Below, one piece after another: positions 10,102 through 17,860 of a DNA stretch of 64,000 bases. The stretch's first letter is position 1; each line of letters begins with the position of its first letter. The notes beneath the pieces were generated by a model, which saw only the letters and a program-made list of their open reading frames with translations, ran no database searches and was not told the DNA's origin. The position numbers and the translations under genes were made by a program. The stretch comes from Sulfitobacter marinus (GTDB taxonomy: Bacteria > Pseudomonadota > Alphaproteobacteria > Rhodobacterales > Rhodobacteraceae): contig NZ_FPAJ01000003.1 in the NCBI RefSeq assembly GCF_900116285.1, positions 434,001 through 498,000 on the forward strand, written 5' to 3'.

Positions 10102-10707
10102 ATGCGTTTTGTTACCACCACTGTTCTGGCGTTCGGCCTTGGTCTGGCGGCAGCATTGCCCGCCGCTGCAGACAAGCTGCCTTTGAACGCGATTTCCAGC
10201 TATCTCAACGCGATGAAAACCGCGCAGGGCGACTTCACCCAGATCAATGATGACGGATCGATCAGCACGGGCACGATTTATATCAAACGTCCCGGCAAGG
10301 CGCGTTTCGAATATAATGCGCCCGATACAGGGATCGTGATCGCGGGCAGCAACACCGTTGTGATCTACGATAAAAAGTCGAACCAACCGGCGGAAACATA
10401 CCCGCTGTCTAAGACACCGCTGTCGATCATTCTGGCCGAAAACGTGAACTTGGGGCAGGCCCGAATGGTCACCGGCCATAGCTATGATGGCACATCGACC
10501 ACCGTGCGCGCCCAAGATCCTGAACACCCTGAATACGGAAATATTGAACTGAAGTTCACAGCAAACCCGGTCGAGTTGCGTCAATGGGTGATCAATAACG
10601 GGAATGGCAGCCAGACAACTGTTGTCCTCGGCGAGCTGGAGACCGGCGGCGTTTTGGCGAACAGTATCTTTGATGTCAGCGGCAAGGCCCCCGCCGTAAA
10701 CCGCTAA
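10102..10707 (+). CDS. lolA: Outer-membrane lipoprotein carrier protein LolA
   Basis: The 201-residue periplasmic chaperone ferries lipoproteins from LolCDE to the outer membrane. A clear Sec signal peptide ends near residue 23 (AALPAAA/DK). The mature part shows the LolA pattern: MKTAQGDFTQI, IYIKRPGKARFEYNAP and a later NPVELRQWVINNGNG segment. AGGAA lies 8 bases before the ATG. As usual in alphaproteobacteria, no LolB gene is nearby. A hairpin shared with the convergent transglycosylase gene closes the transcript. Confidence 0.93.
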   Translation: MRFVTTTVLAFGLGLAAALPAAADKLPLNAISSYLNAMKTAQGDFTQINDDGSISTGTIYIKRPGKARFEYNAPDTGIVIAGSNTVVIYDKKSNQPAETYPLSKTPLSIILAENVNLGQARMVTGHSYDGTSTTVRAQDPEHPEYGNIELKFTANPVELRQWVINNGNGSQTTVVLGELETGGVLANSIFDVSGKAPAVNR

Positions 10708-10714
10708 TGAATAA

Positions 10715-10745
10715 GGCCCGAGGGATATTCCCTCGGGCCGTGTCT
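10715..10745. terminator. Bidirectional terminator between lolA and the SLT lipoprotein gene
   Basis: GGCCCGAGGGA (10715-10725) and TCCCTCGGGCC (10729-10739) form an 11-bp perfect stem with a 3-base loop between convergent genes. The T-rich stretch on the plus strand is short (TCTTTT). Confidence 0.8.
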
Positions 10746-10746
10746 T

Positions 10747-11340
10747 TTACCAGCGGCTGAGGCGGCAGCCCGCGATCTGATTTTGATACATATCGGCCCG
10801 CATTTGCACCTTGCGCGCAACGTCGATCAACCATGGCTTTGACGTATAAGAGCGGCGCGCGTAGCCGGTATTGCCCTCGTGATAGGCAAGGTACTGGTTT
10901 TGGGCGTCATAAAGAGGGATGCCGTTCTTGGTTTGGCTTTTGGTCATGTACCAGCCGACAAAATCAGACGCATCGTCGATCCGGTCACGCTTGGCAAAGC
11001 GCCGTCCGGATTCCCTTAGATATTCGTCCCACGTGGCATCCAGCGCTTGACTATACCCATATGCGCTGGATTGGCGGCCCATGGGGATGACGCCGATCAC
11101 ATAGCGGTACGGTGTGCGCGCGTCGGCGATGAATTTGCTTTCTTGGTGGATGGTGGCCATCTGCACATGTATCGGAACGCCCCAACGGCGTTCAGTTTTT
11201 CTGAAAGCTTTGTAGTATTTTGGGCGCTCCTTAAGAATCGCACAGGCGTTATCCAACTGTCTTGGGGCATGAGAGGGGCCACCTCCACCACAAGACGCTA
11301 AAAACACAGCGATTATTAGGGCGCAAAAGGTTCTGCTCAT
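10747..11340 (-). CDS. Transglycosylase SLT-domain lipoprotein
   Basis: The 197-residue protein has a lipoprotein signal peptide with lipobox LASC (14-17, modified Cys17) and then a lysozyme-like SLT domain. IHQESKF (64-70) holds the likely catalytic Glu67, and AYGYSQALDATW corresponds to the GLMQ-type motif of lytic transglycosylases. It probably cleaves peptidoglycan from the outer-membrane face. It is short, with no LysM or SPOR part. The family assignment is good; the substrate preference is inferred. Confidence 0.85.
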   Translation of the reverse strand: MSRTFCALIIAVFLASCGGGGPSHAPRQLDNACAILKERPKYYKAFRKTERRWGVPIHVQMATIHQESKFIADARTPYRYVIGVIPMGRQSSAYGYSQALDATWDEYLRESGRRFAKRDRIDDASDFVGWYMTKSQTKNGIPLYDAQNQYLAYHEGNTGYARRSYTSKPWLIDVARKVQMRADMYQNQIAGCRLSRW

Positions 11341-11413
11341 TTGCCTCTCGCTTTTTGTCGTTTTATTATTGTGGCCAGTTTACCAGATTTCCGCTGATGC
11401 GCCCACCGAAAAT

Positions 11414-12295
11414 TTATACCAAAAACGCCAGAAGAATTGGCAAAGCGGCGACCGACATCAAAGTCGACACGACCACCAGCCCGGCCACCGATTGTGCGTC
11501 GGCCCCATATTTTTCGGCCAGCAAGTATGAGGTGACGGCGACGGGGGTGGCGACTTGTAACACCAGAACACCCAAGGCTGTCCGGTCGAGCGCAAAATAG
11601 GCCCCAGCCGCCCACGCAATGGCAACGCAAATTACCAGCTTGATTGCTGAGAGGATGACAGCACGGCCAACGCCGCCGGGGGTCAAGCGTGCCACGGCTA
11701 CGCCAAGGGTGATCAGCATCATCGGAATCGCCATTTGCCCCAAAAGGCTGAGCGTGTTTGTCAAAAACTTGGGTGTTTGCCAGCCTTGGACGAGAAACAG
11801 CGCGCCCAGCAGGGTGCCCCAGACCAGCGGTTCGCGCATGACCTTGCCAAACGACCCCGCGCCGGCGACCAGCCAGATGCCAAAGGTAAACGACCATATC
11901 GCCATGACCGCGAACACAACCACCGCATAGCTTAGTCCCGCGTCGCCAAAGGCAAACAGCGCCAAAGGTAGGCCCAGATTGCCGGTATTGCCAAAAATCA
12001 GCGGTGCCAGATAGGTTCGGCGGTTCAGACCCATTCCCCAAACAACTGCCGCCGCCGCTAATGTGACACCGCCGTATGCCACCACTGTCGCCAAGGACAA
12101 AGCCGTCAGCGCGGCGGGGGCGATCTGTGTGTTCATCAAGGACACGAAAATCAGGCAGGGCACCGATAGGGTCATCGCCAGTTGGGTGACAAACTGGATG
12201 CGGTATTCAAATCCAAGCTTCACCCACGCAAATCCAACCCCTGCAAGCAGGAATACCGGGGCGACGATCTCAAGCACTGTCAGTGTCAGGTTCAC
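11414..12295 (-). CDS. AEC family (auxin efflux carrier-like) transporter
   Basis: The 293-residue integral membrane protein has about ten hydrophobic helices and the AEC arrangement: five helices, a polar middle (around VREPLVWGTLLGALFL), and five more. FGNTGNLGLPLALFAFG is the conserved Asn/Gly-rich segment of this family. Bacterial members export or take up carboxylates such as malonate or malate; the substrate here is unknown. It is a single gene between the transglycosylase and hspQ, which is divergent. Confidence 0.85.
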   Translation of the reverse strand: MNLTLTVLEIVAPVFLLAGVGFAWVKLGFEYRIQFVTQLAMTLSVPCLIFVSLMNTQIAPAALTALSLATVVAYGGVTLAAAAVVWGMGLNRRTYLAPLIFGNTGNLGLPLALFAFGDAGLSYAVVVFAVMAIWSFTFGIWLVAGAGSFGKVMREPLVWGTLLGALFLVQGWQTPKFLTNTLSLLGQMAIPMMLITLGVAVARLTPGGVGRAVILSAIKLVICVAIAWAAGAYFALDRTALGVLVLQVATPVAVTSYLLAEKYGADAQSVAGLVVVSTLMSVAALPILLAFLV

Positions 12296-12379
12296 ACAGA
12301 GTTTCCTTATCTTTGGGTTCTGGGATTGGACAAATGCCCCTTGAAGGGACTAGTAACGAAAGGTAGGTGCATCATTGTT

Positions 12380-12706
12380 ATGATTAGAACACGCGCAAAA
12401 TATCATCTGGGCCAGATCGTTTGCCACAAAAAACACCCGTTCCGCGGTGTTATTTTTGATGTCGATCCTGAATTTGCCAACACCGATGAATGGTACGAAG
12501 CGATTCCAGAGGACAGCCGCCCGCTGAAAGATCAGCCGTATTACCACCTGTTGGCCGAAAATGACCAAAGCTATTACGTGGCTTATGTATCTGAACAGAA
12601 CCTTGTGGCGGATTATTCTGGCGAACCAGTTGAACATCCCGACATCTCCGATTTGTTCGGCCCGCTGACCGATGGCGCATACCCCCTGCATTTCCAGCTG
12701 AACTAA
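12380..12706 (+). CDS. hspQ: Heat-shock protein HspQ
   Basis: The 108-residue protein matches HspQ (YccV-like, hemimethylated-DNA-binding domain family): KYHLGQIVCHKKHPFRGVIFDVDPEF at the N-terminus, the DQPYYHLL segment, and YVSEQNLVADYSGEPVEHP. In E. coli HspQ is a specificity factor and substrate of Lon that also affects stability of DnaA. The ATG at 12380 is chosen because family similarity starts exactly there; the frame is open further upstream (12182) but overlaps the promoter region. No convincing RpoH promoter was found. Confidence 0.9.
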   Translation: MIRTRAKYHLGQIVCHKKHPFRGVIFDVDPEFANTDEWYEAIPEDSRPLKDQPYYHLLAENDQSYYVAYVSEQNLVADYSGEPVEHPDISDLFGPLTDGAYPLHFQLN

Positions 12707-12740
12707 GCCGGAAGGCGCAATTTAAAGCCCCCCGATTTTC

Positions 12741-14318
12741 TTAGTACCCCAAGGCGCAGCCGTCTTTGCGCGGGTCACTTGCACCTTCCAAAACGCCATC
12801 TCTGCGTAGCTTGATTGCTTGCGCCCCGCCAATTGCAGTTCGCGGTATTTCGACCTTATGGCCCATCTCCGACAGCTTAGCGCGCACGCCGTCGCTGTAT
12901 CCGCGCTCGACGTTCAGCACGCCTTTATCGGTAAAGGCGCGGGGTGCATCGATGGCCGTTTGGGGGTCCATGCCAAAGTCGATCAGATTTGAAACCAGAC
13001 GCGCGTGGCCATTGGGCTGATAGGCCCCGCCCATCACGCCGAAGGGCATCATTACTTTGCCATTCTGGCGGATCATCCCGGGTATGATCGTGTGCATCGG
13101 GCGCTTGCCACCTTGCAACTCGTTCACGTGACCTTCCTCAAGGGTAAAGCCCGCGCCGCGGTTTTGCAGCAGGATGCCGAATTTGTCAGACGCGATGCCG
13201 GAGCCAAAGCCGTGGAAGATCGAATAGATCAGTGAAACCGCCATGCCGTCCTTGTCGACCACTGTGATATAAATCGTGTCCTTGTGAACCGCTTCGGACA
13301 GCGGGGCAGGGGTGCCCATTGCCTTGGTCGGGTCGATCAGCGCGGCCAGCTTTTGCGCCGTTGCGGGGTCAAGCATATGCTCAAGGCGCGCGGTGTGATC
13401 GGGATCAGCAAGGAACCGGTTGCGCGAATCATAGGCCAGCTTGGCGGCTTCTGCCTCGATGTGGACACGTTCTGCCCCCAGCGGATCCATCGACGCGATG
13501 TCGAAATGGCTCAGCATGTTCATCATCAAAAGCGCGGTTGCCCCTTGGCCATTTGGCGCGTGTTCCAACACTTCAAGGTCTTTGTATGTCGCTGCGATAG
13601 GGTCGCCGTAGGTGCAGGCAGTGTTGGCAAAATCTTCGATTGTGTGAAGACCGCCAAGCTTGCCAAGCGCTGCCACCATGTCCTCTGCGATCTCGCCGGT
13701 ATAGAATGCGTCGCGGCCCTGCTTGGCGACGCGGCGCAACACTTCGGCCTGACCGGGTGCGCGGAAGGTTTCACCTGATTGCGGAGCGCGGCCATTCATC
13801 AGGTAAACGTCGCGCGCCTTGCCTTGCAATGTGCCTGCGTCATTGGCCCAATCGAACGCTACGCGCGCGGCCACGGGCACACCAGTTTCCGCATAGTGGA
13901 TTGCAGGTGCCAGCAGCGTATCCAGGCCCAGCTTGCCCACGTCGTTCGAAAGCGTGCAAAACGTATCCATCGCGCCGGGGATTGATACAGCATGGGGGCT
14001 GGTCAACGGCACTGCGGTTTCGCCTGCGTCGCGCAGGACCGCTGCGTTCAACGCCTGTGGTGCGCGGCCCGAACCGTTCAATGCATGCACTTCGTCGCTG
14101 CCCGCAGGGGAATAAAGCACAAAACAATCACCGCCGATCCCCGTCATTTGCGGTTCGCAAATCCCCAACAAAACAGCACCGGCAATGGCGGCGTCCATGG
14201 CATTGCCGCCTTGCTCCAGAATATTGATCGCGGTTTTGGCGGCCAGGGGGTGGGACGTGGCACACATGCCATTTGTCGCCAGAACGGGGGACCGTCCGGG
14301 AAGTTGAAAGTCGCGCAT
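12741..14318 (-). CDS. ggt: Gamma-glutamyltransferase family protein
   Basis: The 525-residue Ntn-hydrolase is made as a precursor that cuts itself before a threonine. That threonine is near residue 348 in the motif DTIYITVVDKDGMAVS. Upstream, GGNAMDAAIAGAVLLGICEPQMTGIGGD is characteristic of the large subunit. It hydrolyses or transfers the gamma-glutamyl group of glutathione or related compounds. No signal peptide is evident, which differs from periplasmic E. coli Ggt and suggests a cytoplasmic or alternative-substrate enzyme. The ATG at 14318 has AGGAA about 10 bases upstream; an ATG 18 codons earlier (14372) adds a charged leader of no family character. Confidence 0.88.
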   Translation of the reverse strand: MRDFQLPGRSPVLATNGMCATSHPLAAKTAINILEQGGNAMDAAIAGAVLLGICEPQMTGIGGDCFVLYSPAGSDEVHALNGSGRAPQALNAAVLRDAGETAVPLTSPHAVSIPGAMDTFCTLSNDVGKLGLDTLLAPAIHYAETGVPVAARVAFDWANDAGTLQGKARDVYLMNGRAPQSGETFRAPGQAEVLRRVAKQGRDAFYTGEIAEDMVAALGKLGGLHTIEDFANTACTYGDPIAATYKDLEVLEHAPNGQGATALLMMNMLSHFDIASMDPLGAERVHIEAEAAKLAYDSRNRFLADPDHTARLEHMLDPATAQKLAALIDPTKAMGTPAPLSEAVHKDTIYITVVDKDGMAVSLIYSIFHGFGSGIASDKFGILLQNRGAGFTLEEGHVNELQGGKRPMHTIIPGMIRQNGKVMMPFGVMGGAYQPNGHARLVSNLIDFGMDPQTAIDAPRAFTDKGVLNVERGYSDGVRAKLSEMGHKVEIPRTAIGGAQAIKLRRDGVLEGASDPRKDGCALGY

Positions 14319-14404
14319 GATCAAACTGTTCCTGTTGCGATTGTTCTTTTCACGGAACCTAGCGCGCAGCACGGCAGAAAACCAATTTTTTCTGGGGGGT
14401 AAGT

Positions 14405-14452
14405 CCTCAGCATCGCGTACTGGGTGGGGGCTGTAAAAACACGATGCTGAGG
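14405..14452. other. 11-bp inverted repeat of unknown role
   Basis: CCTCAGCATCG (14405-14415) and CGATGCTGAGG (14442-14452) are perfect inverted copies with 26 bases between, upstream of ggt and downstream of the rsbW-like gene. There is no T-run on either side. A second short hairpin (CCGCCA 14550-14555 / TGGCGG 14560-14565) lies just after the rsbW-like stop codon and may be its terminator. Confidence 0.5.
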
Positions 14453-14574
14453 GAAGCTTTGTTGCAGCTACGCGCTACGGTATGATGTCAAAGCTGGGCG
14501 GAACTGTGATGACGCTGCGGCACTTTTGAGGTGAAATCGTGAAATGCGGCCGCCATTTGTGGCGGGGCCGGATA

Positions 14575-15084
14575 TTATTGCGATGGTTTATTTGGCACGC
14601 TGGCGGGCGGCGTGGCCACATCAATCACAATGGTCAAGACATTGTGCTGCTTGACCCTGACATAGGAAATATCCTGAGCTAAATGGTGGATCAACCCCCA
14701 GCCAAAGCCCCCTTCGGGCAGTGATTGTGCATGCGCAGCTGTTCCAACTTGCCCCCGACCGGGCGCCACATTGTTGGCAAACGGGGTGCCCACATCCCTA
14801 AAGACAAGCGAGATTAGATCGCCATCTTTGGTGCAAGAAACGTGAATAGGCGAATTTCCCGTTTGGCCTGCCAAAGCATGCTCAACAATATTGTTGAACG
14901 TCTCAGCCATCACCAGTTCGATGTCATCCAGCTTTTGCGCGGTTTTGCAGATCGGGTAAAGCTGTGCGCGGCATGCCTTCAGGGCATCCCTGACGTCCTG
15001 CATTGTGCCAACAAGGGACAGGTCAAACACGACTTCAGGCGCGCCGCCCTGTTTCACTTTGTCCCGCTTGTTCTGCGTGGCCAT
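14575..15084 (-). CDS. RsbW/SpoIIAB-type anti-sigma factor kinase (GHKL ATP-binding protein)
   Basis: The 169-residue protein is a stand-alone HATPase_c domain. The N box is ELVMAETFNNIVEHA (Glu61, Asn65), the G1 box is FRDVGTPF, and the G2 box is GGFGWGLIHHLA. Such kinases phosphorylate a STAS antagonist on Ser and otherwise hold a target regulator. Its start lies 2 bases after the stop of the STAS gene, so the two are co-expressed and very probably partners. No sigma factor or PP2C phosphatase is in the window, so the output is unknown. Confidence 0.85.
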   Translation of the reverse strand: MATQNKRDKVKQGGAPEVVFDLSLVGTMQDVRDALKACRAQLYPICKTAQKLDDIELVMAETFNNIVEHALAGQTGNSPIHVSCTKDGDLISLVFRDVGTPFANNVAPGRGQVGTAAHAQSLPEGGFGWGLIHHLAQDISYVRVKQHNVLTIVIDVATPPASVPNKPSQ

Positions 15085-15086
15085 TG

Positions 15087-15422
15087 TTACAGTTGATCGT
15101 GCAGAGCGTGGCTTAGGGTCGGGTAAAGCGAAAACACACTATCCATGCGTGTCAAACGAAAGACACGGTCCACGGGTGCAGTCAGACCCGCAAGCACAAG
15201 GGTGCGTTCGGGTGCCAGATACTTCATCGTGGCGACGATCGCACCCAAGCCGCTAGAATCAATAAAGACCACGGCGCTGAGGTCCAGGATGACCGTTTCG
15301 GGCGCGGTTTCTGTGATCTGCCGTACGTTTTCCTTAAACTCCAAGGCGACAGCCGCATCGATGCGATCATCAAGGACTGTTACGACTTGCACTAGCTCTT
15401 CTGTTGTGGCTGAAAGTCTCAT
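15087..15422 (-). CDS. STAS-domain anti-anti-sigma factor
   Basis: The 111-residue protein is a single STAS domain of the SpoIIAA/RsbV type, with the phospho-acceptor motif IDSSGLGAIV (Ser56-Ser57). It would be phosphorylated by the adjacent RsbW-type kinase and, when dephosphorylated, would sequester that kinase. The ATG at 15422 is chosen because a GGGA sequence precedes it and domain similarity begins at MRLSATTEELVQVV; the open frame further upstream runs through the promoter shared with the divergent thiolase gene. Confidence 0.87.
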   Translation of the reverse strand: MRLSATTEELVQVVTVLDDRIDAAVALEFKENVRQITETAPETVILDLSAVVFIDSSGLGAIVATMKYLAPERTLVLAGLTAPVDRVFRLTRMDSVFSLYPTLSHALHDQL

Positions 15423-15510
15423 ATTCTGGTCCCAAAGATAATGCAGTATCGCAATGGGATAAGGCAGATGTCTTACGATTCGGTTTTTAGTCCTCTGGGG
15501 GGAGTTCAAA

Positions 15511-16683
15511 ATGCAAAAAGTTGTCATTGTAGGTGCGTCGCGCACGCCAATGGGCGGGTTTCAGGGTGTGTTCGCGGATATGACCGCGGCAGATCTTGGC
15601 GGCCACGCCATAAAGGCGGCATTAGACGGTGCCGGTGCCAAAACCGTGGACGAGGTTTTGATGGGCTGCGTATTGCCTGCCGGTCAAGGTCAGGCACCTG
15701 CGCGTCAGGCCGGTTTCAAGGCGGGCCTTGGTGAAGAGGTCCCTGCAACGACCCTGAACAAGATGTGCGGCTCTGGGATGAAAGCGGCGATGATTGCTTT
15801 TGATCAGATTGCATTGGGTCAAACGAATGTGGTGGTCGCAGGGGGCATGGAGAGCATGACAAACGCGCCCTACGTCTTGCCCAAGATGCGTGGCGGGGCC
15901 CGTTTGGGGCATGCTCAGGTCGTGGACCATATGTTCCTCGACGGCCTCGAAGACGCCTATGACAAAGGCCGCCTTATGGGTACTTTCGCAGAAGACTGCG
16001 CCGAGACCTTCCAATTCACCCGTGCCATTCAAGACGACTACGCCCTCGCGTCCCTGTCGCGCGCGCTGGACGCGCAGTCCTCTGGCGCGTTCGACGGCGA
16101 GATCGCACAGATGGAACTGACCACCCGCAAGAGCAGCTCGACGGTCACCACAGACGAACAGCCAGCAAATGCACGGCCCGAAAAGATACCGAACCTCAAA
16201 CCAGCGTTTCGCGATGGCGGCACAGTCACGGCGGCCAACTCTTCGTCGATCTCCGATGGTGCGGCTGCTCTGGTGCTGGCCTCCGAACAAGCCGCCGCTG
16301 ACCAAGGTTTGACCGTGCGCGCCCATATCATGGGCCACGCCAGCCACGCCCAGGCCCCCGGTCTTTTCACCACGGCCCCTGTGCCTGCCGCCCAAAAACT
16401 GCTCGACCGGCTGGGCTGGCAAAAAGAGGACGTCGACCTGTGGGAGGTCAACGAAGCCTTTGCCGTTGTTCCGCTTGCCTTCATGCACGAGATGGGGCTG
16501 TCCCATGATATCGTGAACGTGAACGGTGGGGCCTGCGCTTTGGGCCACCCCATCGGCGCGTCGGGTGCCCGCATTATGGTCACGCTTCTGAATGCGTTGG
16601 AAAAACGCGGCTTGAAACGCGGAATCGCCGCGATTTGTATCGGGGGCGGCGAAGGTACCGCCATCGCGATCGAACGTCCCTAA
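15511..16683 (+). CDS. Acetyl-CoA C-acyltransferase (thiolase)
   Basis: The 390-residue enzyme is a full-length thiolase. The acylated Cys86 lies in NKMCGSGMKA, NGGACALGHPIGASGAR holds the active-site His, and CIGGGEGTAIAIE holds the second Cys. It condenses or cleaves acyl-CoA and acetyl-CoA. The sequence resembles biosynthetic acetoacetyl-CoA thiolases (AtoB/PhaA type), but no phaB or hbd gene is adjacent, so degradation and synthesis cannot be separated. A GGGGGGAG ribosome-binding site lies shortly before the ATG. A hairpin and a short intergenic repeat follow. Confidence 0.93.
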   Translation: MQKVVIVGASRTPMGGFQGVFADMTAADLGGHAIKAALDGAGAKTVDEVLMGCVLPAGQGQAPARQAGFKAGLGEEVPATTLNKMCGSGMKAAMIAFDQIALGQTNVVVAGGMESMTNAPYVLPKMRGGARLGHAQVVDHMFLDGLEDAYDKGRLMGTFAEDCAETFQFTRAIQDDYALASLSRALDAQSSGAFDGEIAQMELTTRKSSSTVTTDEQPANARPEKIPNLKPAFRDGGTVTAANSSSISDGAAALVLASEQAAADQGLTVRAHIMGHASHAQAPGLFTTAPVPAAQKLLDRLGWQKEDVDLWEVNEAFAVVPLAFMHEMGLSHDIVNVNGGACALGHPIGASGARIMVTLLNALEKRGLKRGIAAICIGGGEGTAIAIERP

Positions 16684-16684
16684 A

Positions 16685-16711
16685 TTCCAAATGGATCAAA
16701 ATCCTCGGGGG
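16685..16711 (-). repeat. Intergenic repeat family 1, copy D
   Basis: Read on the minus strand this contains CCCCGAGGATTTTGAT followed by CCATTTGGAA. It shares the CGAGGAT core with copies at 37811, 49454 and 58059, and the CCATTTGGAA end with the 37811 copy. It sits right after the thiolase stop codon. Confidence 0.5.
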
Positions 16712-16715
16712 GATT

Positions 16716-16737
16716 GGGGGGCAGACAGCCCCCCTTC
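16716..16737 (+). terminator. Probable terminator of the thiolase gene
   Basis: GGGGGGC (16716-16722) pairs with GCCCCCC (16728-16734) around a 5-base loop. The T-run is short (TTC), so strength is uncertain. Confidence 0.55.
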
Positions 16738-16761
16738 AACCGTTGTTTCAAAAGGTGTCAC

Positions 16762-17220
16762 ATGACAATCGACTACGCTACCCTCGCCGAAACGCTGCAA
16801 TCGCTGACCCATGGCGAAACCGATGCGGTTGCCCTGATGGCCACCGTCGCCTGCGAGGTTCACCACGCCGATGATCGGTTCGATTGGACAGGGTTTTACC
16901 GGGTGACGGAACCTGAGTTGATGAAAATCGGGCCGTATCAGGGTGGGCATGGCTGTTTGGTTATTCCGTTTTCACGGGGTGTCTGCGGTGCGGCGGCACG
17001 CACGGGGGAAACCCAGTTGGTCGCCGACGTGGATGCCTTTCCGGGGCATATCGCCTGTGCAAGCTCCACCCGTTCCGAACTGGTGTTGCCGGTTTGGAAT
17101 GGTGCGGGTGATTTGATCGGGGTGTTTGATATCGACAGCAACCAACCGGATGCCTTTACCCAAGAAGATGCGGATCAGTTTCAAATTATCTTGAAAAACT
17201 GCTTTGCAGCCGTGAAATAG
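16762..17220 (+). CDS. msrC: Free methionine-(R)-sulfoxide reductase (GAF domain, fRMsr/YebR)
   Basis: The 152-residue GAF-domain enzyme reduces free L-methionine-(R)-sulfoxide to methionine using thioredoxin. All three cysteines of the family are present at the expected spacing: Cys65 in GHGCLVIPF, Cys75 in SRGVCGAA, and Cys99 in GHIACASS. The motif DWTGFYR (41-47) and the SELVLPV strand are also conserved. The ATG at 16762 is preferred over an upstream ATG (16714) that lies in the thiolase terminator. It precedes the XRE regulator of the methyl-compound cluster by 67 bases. Confidence 0.92.
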   Translation: MTIDYATLAETLQSLTHGETDAVALMATVACEVHHADDRFDWTGFYRVTEPELMKIGPYQGGHGCLVIPFSRGVCGAAARTGETQLVADVDAFPGHIACASSTRSELVLPVWNGAGDLIGVFDIDSNQPDAFTQEDADQFQIILKNCFAAVK

Positions 17221-17275
17221 TTCTGGATTTTTTCACAAACCTGATGCAGCGTGAAAAAATCAGCGACAATTTCAC
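17212..17275. promoter_or_regulatory. Putative operator array upstream of the XRE-cupin regulator
   Basis: ATTTTTTCAC (17227-17236) and GTGAAAAAAT (17251-17260) are a perfect 10-bp inverted repeat with a 14-base spacer. Two further half-sites, GTGAAAT (17212-17218) and ATTTCAC (17269-17275), flank it. The array ends 13 bases before the regulator start codon. Four related half-sites next to a helix-turn-helix gene suggest autoregulation; this is inferred from position. Confidence 0.6.
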
Positions 17276-17287
17276 GGATGCAACCCA

Positions 17288-17860
17288 GTGCAACATGCGC
17301 CTCTCTCTAACCCTCAAACGCTCGGTGCCGATCTACGTGCCTTGCGCAAGGCGCGCGGGCTGACCCTGCACGATCTTGCAGAGGTGCTGAACCGGTCTGT
17401 CGGCTGGATGAGCCAGGTTGAGCGCGACCTGTCCGAGCCTTCGATCACCGACCTTCGTCATATTGCACAGGCGTTGGGGGTATCCGTCTCAATTCTGTTT
17501 CGCCACGCGGCGGCCCCGGCACATGAGGCCGGGTTCATCGTGCGCAAAGGCGCGCGCAGACCCATCGGGTCCTCTGTGGCAGGTCTGGTCGAAGAATTGC
17601 TGTCTCCGGACCTGACCGATGACTTTGAAATGGTCCATTCGACGTTTCAGCCCTTTAGCCGGATCAAAGATCTGGTCACACGCCCCACCCAAGAAGTCGG
17701 ATACCTGATCTCTGGCAGTCTTGAGTTCGAGATTGACGGCACGACCCATACCCTAAACCCCGGCGACAGTTTCCGAGTTCGGGGAGAGCCGTTTCGCTGG
17801 GCCAACCCAAACCCTGACCCCGCGATAGCGATCTGGGTCATTGCCCCACCGGTGTATTAA
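17288..17860 (+). CDS. XRE-family transcriptional regulator with C-terminal cupin domain
   Basis: The 190-residue protein has an N-terminal HTH_3 domain (about residues 12-66: LRALRKARGLTLHDLA, then RSVGWMSQVERDLSEPS) and a C-terminal cupin (about 115-185) that would bind a small ligand. This two-domain type (SutR/PuuR-like) usually controls an adjacent catabolic or sulfur-related operon. The start is a GTG at 17288; no in-frame ATG exists upstream. A ten-codon ATG frame at 17278-17310 overlaps the start. Its stop overlaps the LysE ATG by one base, so regulator and exporter are coupled. Confidence 0.88.
   Translation: MQHAPLSNPQTLGADLRALRKARGLTLHDLAEVLNRSVGWMSQVERDLSEPSITDLRHIAQALGVSVSILFRHAAAPAHEAGFIVRKGARRPIGSSVAGLVEELLSPDLTDDFEMVHSTFQPFSRIKDLVTRPTQEVGYLISGSLEFEIDGTTHTLNPGDSFRVRGEPFRWANPNPDPAIAIWVIAPPVY

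Noticed and set aside
12337-12365. Possible RpoH heat-shock promoter upstream of hspQ
   Set aside because: CCCCTTGAAG resembles the -35 element, but no CCCAT-like -10 element is found at the expected spacing.
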